Positions 12,011 through 22,900 of a DNA stretch of 64,000 nucleotides are shown here, in pieces. A model generated the notes under the pieces. The model searched no databases. It had not been told where the DNA came from and saw only the letters and a program-made list of their open reading frames with translations. Every line of letters starts with the position of its first letter. The first letter of the stretch is position 1. Position numbers and translations under genes: made by a program. Where the stretch lies: NCBI GenBank assembly GCA_019722365.1, contig JADFUC010000918.1, forward strand, positions 1 to 64,000. The letters run 5' to 3'. This DNA is from Lithospermum erythrorhizon. Lineage: Eukaryota > Streptophyta > Magnoliopsida > Boraginales > Boraginaceae.

Positions 12011-12530
12011 AAACCAGCCAAGTCATATGGGTAGTGTGATTCATTTAATTGATTTTGTTCTTTCTGGTTTTTACTTTACTCGATTTTTGGGTTGATTGAT
12101 ATGATCAAGAAAGATGGTATTTTTAAGTTGAATGGTTCGATTATGAATATGGTTTGTTTGTTTGGGTTTGGGGAGGAGTTTTCAGCGAGGGTGGGGAGAA
12201 GAGGAGGGAGAAAGTTTAGGGGTAAAAGTTAGGGGGAGGGGGAAGGGGGTAGGATAAGATGTGTTAAAGGAGAAAAGTATTGGATTCTATTTTAATTATG
12301 TAAAAGTGCCCCTACAGCTTTAGTTTAGTATTAGGGAAAAATAGTCATTTTGTCTTGAAAAAGCTTGATAGTATAAAGAGACAGTGATCATGGTTGAAAG
12401 GAATGGATAGTATAGGCACCTCCAGCCCAAAGAGATATGCGATAATGGAGGCCAAAATCAAATCAAATAAGCCTATTTGGTCCAAATAATACTTACTTAA
12501 TTGCTGGATGTTTTGAAAGAATACCACCTC
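12011..12530. other. Non-coding stretch with purine-rich block
   Basis: Contains a strongly purine-rich block on the plus strand (12180-12260, G and A runs). No ORF with a domain; the minus-strand ORF at 12345-12527 has no recognisable feature. Confidence 0.4.
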
Positions 12531-12720
12531 AAATACCTCGTGCTAGAGGTAGTTTTATTATATATGTTATAATTCATGTTGCATAACTATTCAACAGTTA
12601 CATATTCTTCAATAATAAATTATTTTTAAATAAAATTTTATTTTTATTTGTATCGTTCACCTATGCCACAAATACCTCGTGTTGGAGGTAGTTTTACCAT
12701 AGATTATGTTATAATTAGTT
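12531..12720. repeat. Short diverged direct repeat pair
   Basis: AAATACCTCGTG, a few bases, then GAGGTAGTTTTA and a TTATAATT block occur at 12531-12579 and again at 12670-12720. The copies share most bases and are separated by ~90 bp of AT-rich DNA. Confidence 0.6.
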
Positions 12721-13039
12721 GTTTGTGCAATTAGCGTAATGAATTGTTCGTATATGATTTTCGTAAATTTTTACATGAACTTATGTTGACAAAACATTAT
12801 TTGTGAATCATAAAAATTAATCTGCATCATAAGAATCTACTAAATAAGGCCCCTGTCTGATTGATGAGTATCATCAACAAAGTTCAGGCGATCCATCTTA
12901 AATGCGATCATATCTCTGACTAATGATTCTTCCAAAAAGTAGTTGTAAAGTATAAAAAGGTATAAAAAATATTTCTTCAAAGCTTAAATCAGTCCCATGC
13001 CATAAATCGCTCTATTAATGCCAAAAGGTAGTTGTAGTA
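12721..13039. other. Intergenic DNA, no gene seen
   Basis: AT-rich with no recognisable feature. The true end of the neighbouring LTR fragment could lie in this stretch. Confidence 0.4.
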
Positions 13040-13832
13040 TAATTTAAATTATTGATAACTTGAAAGGCTCGAATCAATCTTAGTGAGACGAGATCTCACT
13101 TAAGTCCCTTGAGACGGTAGCTTTATCAAATTACCACCGATACTTTGAATTAAATATCCCATAAATCCTACTGCGGAAGGTGAAGTCCCTCGATAGTCTT
13201 TAAAACCAAGTCCCTGCCTGAAGCTGACTGCGGTAGGTCCGTTAAAGTCTGGCATAGACACGAGGATCGAGTCAAGACTTCGAAGATCAAGTCCGATTAC
13301 AAACAATACGGAATACTGACTGCTGGGGCACCGGCTTGGGCCGTATCACGAGTCTAGGCCAGAAGTCTCGATTCGTGAGCCAGGAATGGCGTATCCATTT
13401 AAAACCAGCCCAGGAGTTCTATCAGGCCAAATCCAAGTCAAATCAAGCCGAGCTCATATCAAAGTATGGCCATTGCAGGAGTGGGCACAAGTTGGGACCG
13501 TGGTAGCGCAGATAATCGAGTCACCGGCGGTGGATAGCGATAAAAATGACTTAGTTTTAGCGTGATAATAAAATAAATACAGCACAGGTAAGCCGGGTGA
13601 ACTAGCGACACTACGACAAGCTGAAAGTAATAATATAAATACAACATCAACAACTTGTTTTACATCCGATTACAACTTTAAAATTCTAAATATAAAATAT
13701 AACTTCTGCGTAAGCCAGATTAGTTTGTATTTTCGACTATTCAACTTGAAATTTTTTATTTCTCCTCGAAATACTCGACCGAGCAACTAGTATACTATTT
13801 CAATAATATTGAAATGCAGACGGGTTATTACA
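13040..13832 (-). mobile_element. Family A-related LTR fragment, minus orientation
   Basis: On the minus strand this begins with TGTAATAACCCG (13832-13821). It continues with the block CATACTAGTTGCTCGG-like and ATTTCGA, which also occurs just inside the family A LTR at 2416-2490. Plus-strand sequence after 13832 would be the polypurine-tract side. The far end is not defined, and no partner LTR was found. Confidence 0.6.
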
Positions 13833-14283
13833 TCAAACTCCCTATGTCGTGACGAGGCGAGTCAGTAAATTCAGGACGTCTACATGAATCGTCAATAATG
13901 ACTTTAGAAATTTATAGTGTAGACGTTCGATCTTCGATTTGAAAAGCCAAGCGCGTATATTGAGAAATTTTCTCCTAGAATGGATTTTATTTTATACTTC
14001 TATCATAAATAATAAAAATTATTATTTGCATTACAATTATGGTTAATATAAATTGTGGCATTAGCGGTTTGAGTATTTCATCAAGTTAAGAAAATGATGG
14101 AAACGTGGGGCTTCATGAGGTACATCGTGGGGCTTCAAAGGCCCTGACAATTACCCCCCTTCATGTTTTATACTAGTTGATAGGCCCGACAATTTCCGGG
14201 CCAAAAGTCTAATAACTTAAATTTGGGACTAACTGTCATGTATAAGAAAAATAAATATAATAATTAAACCACAAGGACACATA
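13833..14283. other. Left flank of the hAT element
   Basis: Non-coding, with a duplicated CGTGGGGCTTCA motif (about 14104-14136). It ends at the 8-bp target duplication. Confidence 0.4.
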
Positions 14284-14479
14284 ATCTTGAGTAGACATAG
14301 GTAACGCTTGAACCGGGCCGACCCGGCCCGTGCCTCTTAAACGAGCGGGCGGTAGGGTAACATGTTCGGCCAGACGAGACCATAGCGAACCGGGCGGGCC
14401 GGCCACGTTAAAGAAGTCTTGGGCACTTATTGGGTTCGGCGCAAAAGGGAAGCGCGGCCCGAGCATAACGTGAGTGCAG

Positions 14480-14840
14480 ATTTAATACTGCTGATGCCAC
14501 GTTTGTCACTATAATAAATTAATAATAATGCATTACGGCCATTTTAAGACAGCATTAGTACGTTAGTTTAAAGCGGTACCACGTTTATTCGCTCAACGAC
14601 GCTAGTTTAGCCAGCGTCATATTGTAATAACGGCTACTTGTATGAATAGCGTGGTAACGTTTGATTTAAACGATTACCACGTTTATTACCAGCAGTATCT
14701 CGCGGTATTTTGTAATAAGCGTGTTTAGGTTTAAATCGAAGCGTTCTGGCGTTTAGTCTTAATAACCGTTATATAACTCGATATTGTCAGCATTAGTGCC
14801 CGTTTAAATCAAGATTACCACGTTTATTCTTTACTTGAGA
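14480..14840 (+). repeat. hAT left subterminal motif cluster
   Basis: Several copies of AGCATTAGT, GCGATGCC-like, TACCACGTTTATT and TAATAACG-like words recur in alternating order. The same words appear at the right end (19080-19240). Subterminal repeats of this kind are transposase-binding sites in characterised hAT elements; binding here is inferred. Confidence 0.6.
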
Positions 14841-15099
14841 AAGTCAAAAAACCGTGGAAGGTGCATAAAGGGGATAATACCTTCGCCCAATTTCTCCCGC
14901 GATTCCACGATCATTTTGTAAGCGAGCTCAAAGCGATAACAAGCGATACCGAAATCTAATATTATATTGAAATTTTAAGGAGTTCTATCTCAGCGTGGAA
15001 GCATTCGTTCGATCTACAATCTGATCCTACGTTAAACCAAAATTTTCCGGTTCGGTATTATTTACCAACTTTTTATAAATTGTGATATTTTTTGTTTTA

Positions 15100-17275
15100 A
15101 ATTAATGGCATCAAAAGCGTAATCTTGGTAAAAATGTTCAAAGTGCTGAGTACTAGGTATGTAGCATGTCTAATGGGTTATGTTATTTAGAGGATGATGA
15201 TCGTATGGCGAACTACCCATTATTAACTCTCAAATCTGGTGCTCACGGATACTACAATAGAGGAAGAAAAAACTTCATGGTTTGAAATATTTTAATGGGG
15301 CCGTGAAAAACTAAGCGGAAACTTATAGGGTGAATTAAGGCTACTCTCTTGGAAAGCGGGTGGGGGTAAAGGGGAGCCGGTGCTTTAGGCAAACTTGGCG
15401 GGTCATAAGATCACTAAAGATAGTGGTGGGAGGGTGGTGCGAGGCTGTGATATCCAAATCAGTAGAGCTTTTTAGCATCTTGAAGCATAGGTTGGAAAAC
15501 TATGAAATTTGTAATACGGTAGTTCTTTTAATCATTGTGATGGATGGTTTTACTAAATGATTCAAAATGTCGTTAATCCCATTTATCGTACATAAATTTT
15601 CTTTCTGAATCTATATGCTTTTAAATATTTTAAAAATGAAAGAGAACTACAGGTAAGCTCTTATAGATTTGTATATAAAATGTGTTTGGCTAGTGATATT
15701 GGTGTCTTTTGGTTTTGATATAATGTGTGTAACATGTCATTGGATTGATCGAGATTGGGTCTTGCAAGGAGAATTATATATTTTAGATCGGATTGCTAAA
15801 CATAACAATATTCCAAATTTGGGAGGGTATACTCGCGTATTGCCAATGATTACAAATGTTTGAATAAGATTACTTCAATTTCATTTTGATAATGCGTCCG
15901 CTAATACCGTTTCAATCGAAAAAAATTAAAGAGGCCTATTAAACCGGATTTTAGTAGACTTTTTCATGTTAAGAATGTTTATGTCGCGTCCTTGATTGAA
16001 TTCTTTAAAGATGGAATAAAAGTTGTTTTGGGATGAGTTTATTTTACCAATTAGTAAAGCCGTTAATTTTGTTTGTTAATGGCGGGGTAAGAAGACATGA
16101 ATATAAAATGGATTTGAGGGCTTCCGGTAAGTTTGAAATTAATTTTGGATTGTGAGCCGGTGGAACTTCGACTTCACAGTCTACTAGTTCGTGCATATAT
16201 GTATAAGAAAGAAATCTCCGATTTTTTATGAGGAAATAACTTTCGATTGGTGAGTATTATGTACCACTCGCATATCTTAATTGGAAACATTGTTATGAAT
16301 TACTTAAGTTTTTAAGACCACTTAAAAGATTATACTAAAGTTTTTTCAACTCAATCCGAGCCAAATATTCATCTCCCAGTTTTAGAATGTGTCGTTAATC
16401 TCTCCGTTCATATGAGCTAAACATAGAAATGATTATGTTGCTAGAGATATGATTCCGAATATGGAAGATAAGTTTTTAAAATATTTTCATCTATCCCGTC
16501 GTATGCAATTGGTATAATCTTGGATCCTAACGCTAAATTAAAGCATTTTAATTTCTATGTGAAATCGTATTATGAATCTTTACTACCCTTTAATCCAGAA
16601 CTAAAGAGTTTTGATGTTCAAAAATGGAAAGATGGAATTGAAACGTATATGTATAACATGTATAGCAAATCACCGTCGAGGAAGGTATGGACAAGGTAAG
16701 GGCAGCACCTTCAAGTAGTATACAAAGTTTTAATGTGGCCCTTGCGGGGGAGTTAAAATCACAGTCAACATGATCACCTTAGAAATGCGTTACAAGCTTT
16801 AGGTGAAATTGATCAATCGCTCCATGAGACCACGAATGAGTTAAGCTGATATTTATCTCATAACTTTAGATTAGTCGATATAAATGATAAAAATCCTTTT
16901 GATATATTAAAATGGTGGGCGAGCAAGGAAGCGCTTGTTTAAGGTCTTGCTCTAGATGGCAAAGAAATATTTTCTATCCACAATAGCCGACAATAGCCGG
17001 TGAATCAGCATTTAGCGTGGCGAAGCTACAATGCAGCTCAAAGGCGTTGAAACACCTGAGCTCGGCGATTGAAGTATGTGTGTCATCAAGTTGGGCGGCC
17101 GAGCATAGGATGCAAGATAAAAACATGATCATGGAGCGAAAAAGAAAAAGATATGTTCGATGATCTTAGTGACATTGAAGAAGAAATTGAAGAAGGCGAA
17201 GAGCGACTTCTGATAGGCGTTGAAAAAAGACTCCGACAAAGAAGAGTCAGAAGATAGATTAATTTATGATGATTA
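15100..17275 (+). pseudogene. hAT transposase, frameshifted
   Basis: A hAT transposase cuts and pastes the element in the nucleus. Blocks in order: CVTCHWIDRDWVLQ (15729-15770), matching the RNase H-like core's TAHFID..W region; FDNASAN (about 15887); ILDPNAKLKHFNFY (about 16514-16555); PFDILKWWASKEA (about 16897-16935); and a C-terminal dimerisation region from MAKKYF and a SESAF-type motif (about 16953-17015) to an acidic tail (17160-17230). Several frames are needed and stops interrupt the core, so it cannot make a full protein as given. The N-terminal BED-finger region is not recognisable. It reads toward a second unit in the same element. Confidence 0.85.
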
Positions 17276-17535
17276 AATTGCTTAGTTTTTGTAACTTAAT
17301 AACTTTTTATTGTGGCGGAAACTCATATGAAAACTCACGTACCGCGTTTAATCGAAAAATGGCGGAAAAAACTCCAAACTTTACGCCATTTTTAAGATGC
17401 ATAATACCCATTATAACGGTACACCGTTTAAGCGCAAAGATTAGATTAATAGGGTTCCGAAAATTCAATTGAAACACAATTCCTCAATCTTCAAACTCCC
17501 AAGAAACCAAAATTCTCTCAAACTCAATCTTCAAT

Positions 17536-17548
17536 TCCTCTATAAATC
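17536..17548 (+). promoter_or_regulatory. Possible TATA box of the second hAT unit
   Basis: CCTCTATAAATC lies about 55 bp upstream of an ATG at 17596, after a run of TC-rich, A-rich 5'-UTR-like sequence. It is well placed for the coding-like unit that follows. This is inferred from sequence alone. Confidence 0.4.
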
Positions 17549-17595
17549 ATCTTTCAATTAGTAAATTACATTATATTAGTATCGATTTTGCTAAA

Positions 17596-18700
17596 ATGTC
17601 ATAAAAGAACAAAATAAGGAAATTGTTGAATTTGCAAAGCGAAATAGGAGGAGGAGTCCCGGCGTAGTCGGCCACGTTCACCACCACGAGAGGGAAGAAG
17701 ATGTAGGGGGGTGCGATGGCGAAGATTCCCGAAGGAGTAGGGAGGTGGAGGTACTAAGATACGGGCGAGGTGTACCTTGATGAAGGGAGAAATCAAAGGC
17801 GGTCACGGGTAATCACTTTTATTCCAATTTTAGATTATTCAAACTTAGATACGTTCACTACTTTTTACTAGTAATTAGTATCCACGCCATTGTGTATAAG
17901 TTTTATGAATCCGTTCATTTAGCGTTATAATGATGATAGTGAGGGAGTGCTTGGTTGTCGTTCTGACTCTCGATGGAGTTACGGGTATTATAACGGAAAG
18001 CGATTTAATAAAACATTTTGGTATGCTTAGTTGGGGTGCGGATGATTACGGGAAAGGGGATGGTGCTGTAGCGGCGGTCACATTCACAAGAATGTCGAGA
18101 GCTTAACAACAATCGTAGAGTTAAGAAGAAGGCATAGTGTATAAGAATAATTTGAATGGTATCACAAAACTTGTTTGGAAAGTCGTAGCCATTATTCTTT
18201 TGCCATCACTAGTCAAACATCCGAACTAAGTTGTTTGCATTAGTTTGTTATGTAATGCATATTGAATTTGCGATGGGTTAATATGCCACGTTTGATACTT
18301 AAACATATGTTTGCATCGAAAGGAAGCGAAGTCGGCTTCATGATATGGCGTGATTATCTCTACCGTTTGTTAGTTAATATCAAAGGGGTTCTATTGGAGA
18401 ATGTAGATGGGTTGATTTTAAGAAGAATTTCTAAATGGGAAGGTAATCGTTGATTAAGCGGGGGAATGCTTTATGTGGAGACGGGGTATTGCGGTCCTAA
18501 ATGGGAGGTGTTTGAACATTTAGCGGATGTTGGAGGAATGAGGTGTGAAGGTTCAATAGCTACTTTTACCCCGAAGGGATGGGTACCTCACCACTTTGTT
18601 GTGACACCGATGAAAGCGACCGAGCATGGAGAAGCGAGGGGTCCTCACATAGTTCCCAGGATGCGTAGATAGAGGCCCCATGTCGATGTTGGAATCGTTC
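17596..18700 (+). pseudogene. Second coding-like unit inside the hAT element
   Basis: This is downstream of the transposase and on the same strand. It is broken by stops, but 18262-18453 reads RWVNMPRLILKHMF...YLYRLL...GVLLENVDG. That resembles the 'putative plant transposon protein' domain (PF20167-like), where N-hP-LI--HM is followed by a LLT-IF pattern. An upstream part near 17950-18050 reads as VVVLTLDGVTG and LIKHFGMLSWG in one frame, also reminiscent of that family. The next ORF (18466-18672) shows no known motif. It could be captured cargo, a remnant of another element inserted in the hAT, or chance. The match is by eye only. Confidence 0.4.
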
Positions 18701-19079
18701 GCGCCAACATGTTAAAACAACTTGAGATAACGAGAGCATCAAAGTTGATATGGGGCCGGTAAGGTTGCAACTTGAGGGCGTATGATTGTGGAAGCGAGGT
18801 GTATGAATGTGGAGCGAGGAGAGGTGAGGAGTAGAGCGGGAGGCAATCTTGGATTGATTTGAAAATGTTTATGAATAATGTGCTTTGAATATTGATTATA
18901 TTGATGTTTAGTGAAAAATTTAGTTTATGTTATGCATTCTTACATTTCCCAATTCGAATATTAATATGTTTGATTTCGCATTTGATTACAACTTTAGAAT
19001 TATTTGTTAATGTGGTATCGTTGTTTTAAATTGAACTATTTATTGTATTTGAGTGTCTGTTTGCTAAAATTTTGGATAT

Positions 19080-19240
19080 TAGCATTAGTGCAGGTAATTT
19101 AAAAGGTACCACGTTAATACCGATAATAAATAAACATTTGTTGATAGCATTAGTGCCGGATTTAATATAAGCGATGCCGCGTTATGCGTCAGTATTGCGG
19201 TTATTAACGTGGTCTAGTTTAAATATAAGCGATGCGCGTT
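19080..19240 (+). repeat. hAT right subterminal motif cluster
   Basis: Contains AGCATTAGTGC twice, TACCACGTTAAT and GCGATGCCGCGTTA-like words matching the left cluster. It lies just inside the GC-rich right end. Confidence 0.6.
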
Positions 19241-19468
19241 AACATCAGGGCGCAGGCGCCGAGCCCAGGGGCAGTCTCTCTGGGAATATTGGGGTGGGGA
19301 ACCGAGCTGGGCGCAGGGGCAGGGCCGTCCACCGACCCCGGTTAAATCGCTTATTAGTGGTGAGGCTGGATCGCTTGAGCTTTAGTGGGCGGGGCCGAAT
19401 CTGAGCCGGGCGTGGGCGGGCCCCAGACTGACGCCGAGGCACGGTCGATAGCCGTGTCTAATCTTGAG

Positions 19469-19774
19469 TCGACAAACATCTCCTTTGATGATATCGAAAG
19501 TCAAAGAGAGCTTTCAAAATCAAAGTGGCCTTTTAAAACCTCTTCAAAGACCTTTCTCCGTTTATGTAAGACAATTATTATCTTATTGATATATTGGGTT
19601 AATGCATTTGTCTACATCAGTATATACATATTCTTTTCAAACATCTAACTCGTGATGCATTTGTGTTTTTTGGTAAATAACTTTCGCCTACATTAAAAGC
19701 CTGAATATTAGAATATGTCAGATAGTCCCAACGGTTGAGTTAATCTGAAGCATTAGAGTTATCATCAGTCAGCC
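19469..19774. other. Right flank of the hAT element, no gene
   Basis: No recognisable feature. A short ORF crossing the hAT right end is spurious, because its first half lies in the transposon terminus. Confidence 0.5.
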
Positions 19775-20093
19775 AATAAACTAATGGTATAGCGGTTGAG
19801 AGCTAGTACGGATTAGTCTTTATGCTGTCCCATGCACTTGTCTGAGATTCAATTTCGATTAACGGGGAATTATTTCTAAATTCAGTATGTATAAAAATTA
19901 TAACATGCTAGAAGTATACCTATGCTTAGTCACAATAAGCGAATGGTATAGTGGTTATTTAGTACAATTAGTCTTATCCTCAATCAATGCTAACGATATA
20001 AGATTCGAATTCGTCAACAGGAATTATTTCTAAATTCTCGAGTATCTATAAAAATTATTCTTTATGCCTGAAAGTACCCTATGCTTGGTCTAC
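19775..20093 (+). repeat. Tandem dimer of tRNA-like (SINE-like) units
   Basis: Two diverged units of about 160 bp lie head to tail: 19775-19933 and 19934-20093. Each opens AATAA-C-AATGGTATAG-GGTT, an A-box-like motif. A B-box-like stretch follows (GATTCAATTTC in unit 1, GATTCGAATTC in unit 2). Both then share GGAATTATTTCTAAATTC and a TATAAAAATTAT block, and end in CTATGCTTRGTC. The promoter boxes suggest tRNA-derived SINE ancestry. No poly(A) tail or clear target duplication was found. Confidence 0.6.
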
Positions 20094-22299
20094 TTCATCA
20101 CAGTGCATTCATTATTATTTATTACCAACATTAGTAAACAGTAAACACAACACTTCAAAATATTTCCTTAAATATGGATACTCTATTCCTCCCATAATCA
20201 ATCTTCTTGTTCACATCATAACTCAAACACCTAATTCTCCAATTCAAAGGCAAAACAGTACACTTGCTCAGGAAAATCCTATCCCATAACCCAATCCTTA
20301 CCCTGATATGTTCTCATTTCTACAAGTCTCAACCTTCAAATTCTGGCAACAAGCAACCAGCTATTCTCGACTCAACTCCTACCCCTAGTGCTCTAATACC
20401 ACACCAGCAAGTCCGGCACATGATATTGCATCTAGAACAAGTATAGATACAACTTTCAGTATGCAGAGGGAAATTAGAGTGGCATTAAGCTCTACGAACT
20501 TACGAGCTCCCTACCCTTTGGCATCAATGGTCTTCAATCTTCTTCAAAGCCTTCATATCTGTTGTTTCCACCCTGAGATGGGAAAACAACATTAAAAATA
20601 TTCAGTAGCGTTTTGTTCTTGAGTATGTCAAAAGTTAACGGATTAAATCGCTAACACGTATTAGGGAACAAATTTAGCGAAAGCTCGGATCGAGACTTTC
20701 AACTTTAAGCACAAATCTTGTCGGCCTTGTAGTAACGCCACAATCTTCTGTCAGCCAGTTGAAACGATTCGCGGGGAAACTTTGGATGTCACCGATTCTT
20801 CGCATTTCGTGATTGTATTTATAGGCTAGTGTTTGCCACCCTCGCTCGATTACAAGACACACGTGCAGTAAGAGCAGTTTATCTGGCTGATTGATCAATC
20901 GTAAATGCAAATAGTCGGAGGTGCTGTGAGGTTATGAGAACTTTGGGTGTTAAGGTAGGAAATAATATTTGGGCTGCAATTTAAATATGAAGAATTATGA
21001 AATCTAAATAGATTAAAATCTGAGCGTAATTTCATAATCATTTCTATGGCCATGGGAGCCTCTGGGTTTAGGGCACTACTCGCCAGGCAGGCCTCCTGAC
21101 ACATTTCAGGCATTAGACCACAGGCCCCGAAACAACGCAAAGGGAAACAAACATTTTTTGAACTTTCATTTTTGATCTTTTTGCTCTTTTTTGCTTTTGC
21201 TTTTTACTCTTTTTTAAGGTCTAGCGGCGTTTCATTGATATTAACTCCCTACATTTAACTCTTTGCATTACACCAACAAAAACACTTATTCGATAATCGC
21301 TGGTGAGAATCTAAAGATATCCTGATCACCGAGTAGGTTCAAAAGTTGGATAATTAAAATCGAGAACTTTAGAGAACCGTTGATGAGGTTTAAACAGCAA
21401 GAGGTCAGCATAAAGGAACAGCGGAGAACTGCCCAAGGGATTAACAAGGTTGGTTTTTAAGGGAAAGAATGCGGTAATTTCCTAAATTACCAATCGTTCT
21501 TCCCTTGCATACCTTGCATTCAAAAAATCAAATAAGGGTTTCAAAGAAGTTCGAAGAATTGTATCAGTACGGCGTCACGCATCAAAAGAAAATTTAAATA
21601 GCGAAGGCCTGAAACTCGCGGTGTATAGGTCGTCCGCTGTCGTAAGCGGAAATCTCCCCAGCGGCGTTAGTTAATCATGCAAAAACAAAGTATTTCCGAA
21701 ATATACTCGATCAAAATCCTCGGCTTTCGTCGATACACTAATGTCCGCCGTATCGTAAATGCAATGCAGCTATCCATGAGAAAGGATACCTGAAGCAAGC
21801 AGGTCCAAAGACAGTTTTTACGCATTCTCCAATGAAACACAGGATTTCGGACAATACCGCGAATGTCGAGTCGTCCCAGCAACCCCAAGTTTAACATTGT
21901 CCCCAATAAAACATGATAATCTGAGGGGAAGGAGTACTTGACCTACGACAAACATAAAGGCATAAAAATAAAAGGAGGACAAGGAACAAAAATGCAATGA
22001 AAGAAAAACAACTAAAAGAAAAGAATACGAAAGTACGAAATACAGAGTCGGGTAGTATACGCTCACAGCGACACGCAAAAATAGTATCATTTCGCCTCGG
22101 GCGGTCTTGTTATACATTTAGTGCTTCGACTTTCTTTGTATAAAGGGAAACAAGTGATCACAGGAATTCGGACTCAGAGTATAGTGAGGGAGTGCGTGGC
22201 AGCTGATGTCCGACTTTTTTAAACTTTATCACCCATTAGGTCAGACTGAGAAATGCCCGGCTTTTGAGAGTATCAATACTAACAAGATTATAAAACAGC
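20094..22299. other. No recognised gene
   Basis: About 2.2 kb without identifiable domains. 20100-20560 looks like low-copy DNA. Beyond 20640 base composition resembles the retroelement to the right, and part of it may be the Athila-like element's lost 3' end. Its short ORFs show no family signature. Confidence 0.45.
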
Positions 22300-22900
22300 G
22301 TGCTTTCAATATTCATGATCAAAGATCTTGAATCCAAAACAAAGGAACTTAGTAATCACACATGAGTAAAGTCTGAGCATTAGGCGAGGTATTGCGAGAC
22401 AAATTCACAACATATGAGCCATTATTTGTACACCTTACGAAATATAGGTTAGACCTGACTTTCGCTTTTATAAAAGACACACTCGTGAGATAAATATCAG
22501 AATGCACCGTGATAACACAACTATTAGGCAACACATTCTGATGCAAAATGAAGGAATAAGCGATTTTGGGCGTTTAGTTGACATGAAGCATAATTTGTGC
22601 TGGAGTCGGGCTTTACCTCGAATCGTGGGAAAATGCCTAAATCCGTTACTCTCTAGGTAAACTAAAGTCATCCTACGCCTTTTGTATAAGCTGCCCGTAA
22701 ACATAAACGGGGTCCCAAACAGAATATCGAAGCCTTAGACAAGGATTTAGAATCAACATTTATGCGCGTCCATTAACCGTAGTTTTCAAAAACTGTTGTG
22801 ACTCGTCCTGTATTCTGATATTGGCATAAAATTCACATACTTTGTTCTAAGAGGGCAGGTTGATGTCAAGAATCGGTTCCCGACCTAGAATGCAGCGATG
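22300..22900 (-). pseudogene. Possible extra ORF of the Athila-like element
   Basis: On the minus strand, 22349-22546 reads NVLPNSCVITVHSDIYLTS followed by SFIKAK. This resembles the plant transposon-protein domain found next to pol in many Athila elements, where an LLP-----T--- block precedes a short hydrophobic helix. It lies downstream of the integrase in element orientation, as expected for the Athila third ORF. Frameshifts are present, and the call rests on pattern alone. Confidence 0.35.

Larger units (their letters stand above)
14292..19460 (+). mobile_element. hAT-superfamily DNA transposon with target duplication
   Basis: The element is bounded by exact 8-bp direct repeats ATCTTGAG at 14284-14291 and 19461-19468, the duplication length typical of hAT. 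It starts TAGACATAGG and ends CCGTGTCTA, so the outermost TAGACA is inverted at the two ends and the inner parts are imperfect. Both ends are GC-rich with GGGCCG/CCCGGCCC blocks, as in plant hAT families. Subterminal motifs AGCATTAGTGCC and TACCACGTTTATT recur at 14480-14840 and 19080-19240. Inside are a decayed transposase gene (about 15100-17275) and a second coding-like unit (about 17540-18700). Total length is 5169 bp. Confidence 0.9.

Noticed and set aside
14236..14466. 76-codon minus-strand ORF
   Set aside because: It spans the left hAT terminus and the flanking DNA; its Pro/Gly-rich content comes from GC-rich transposon ends.
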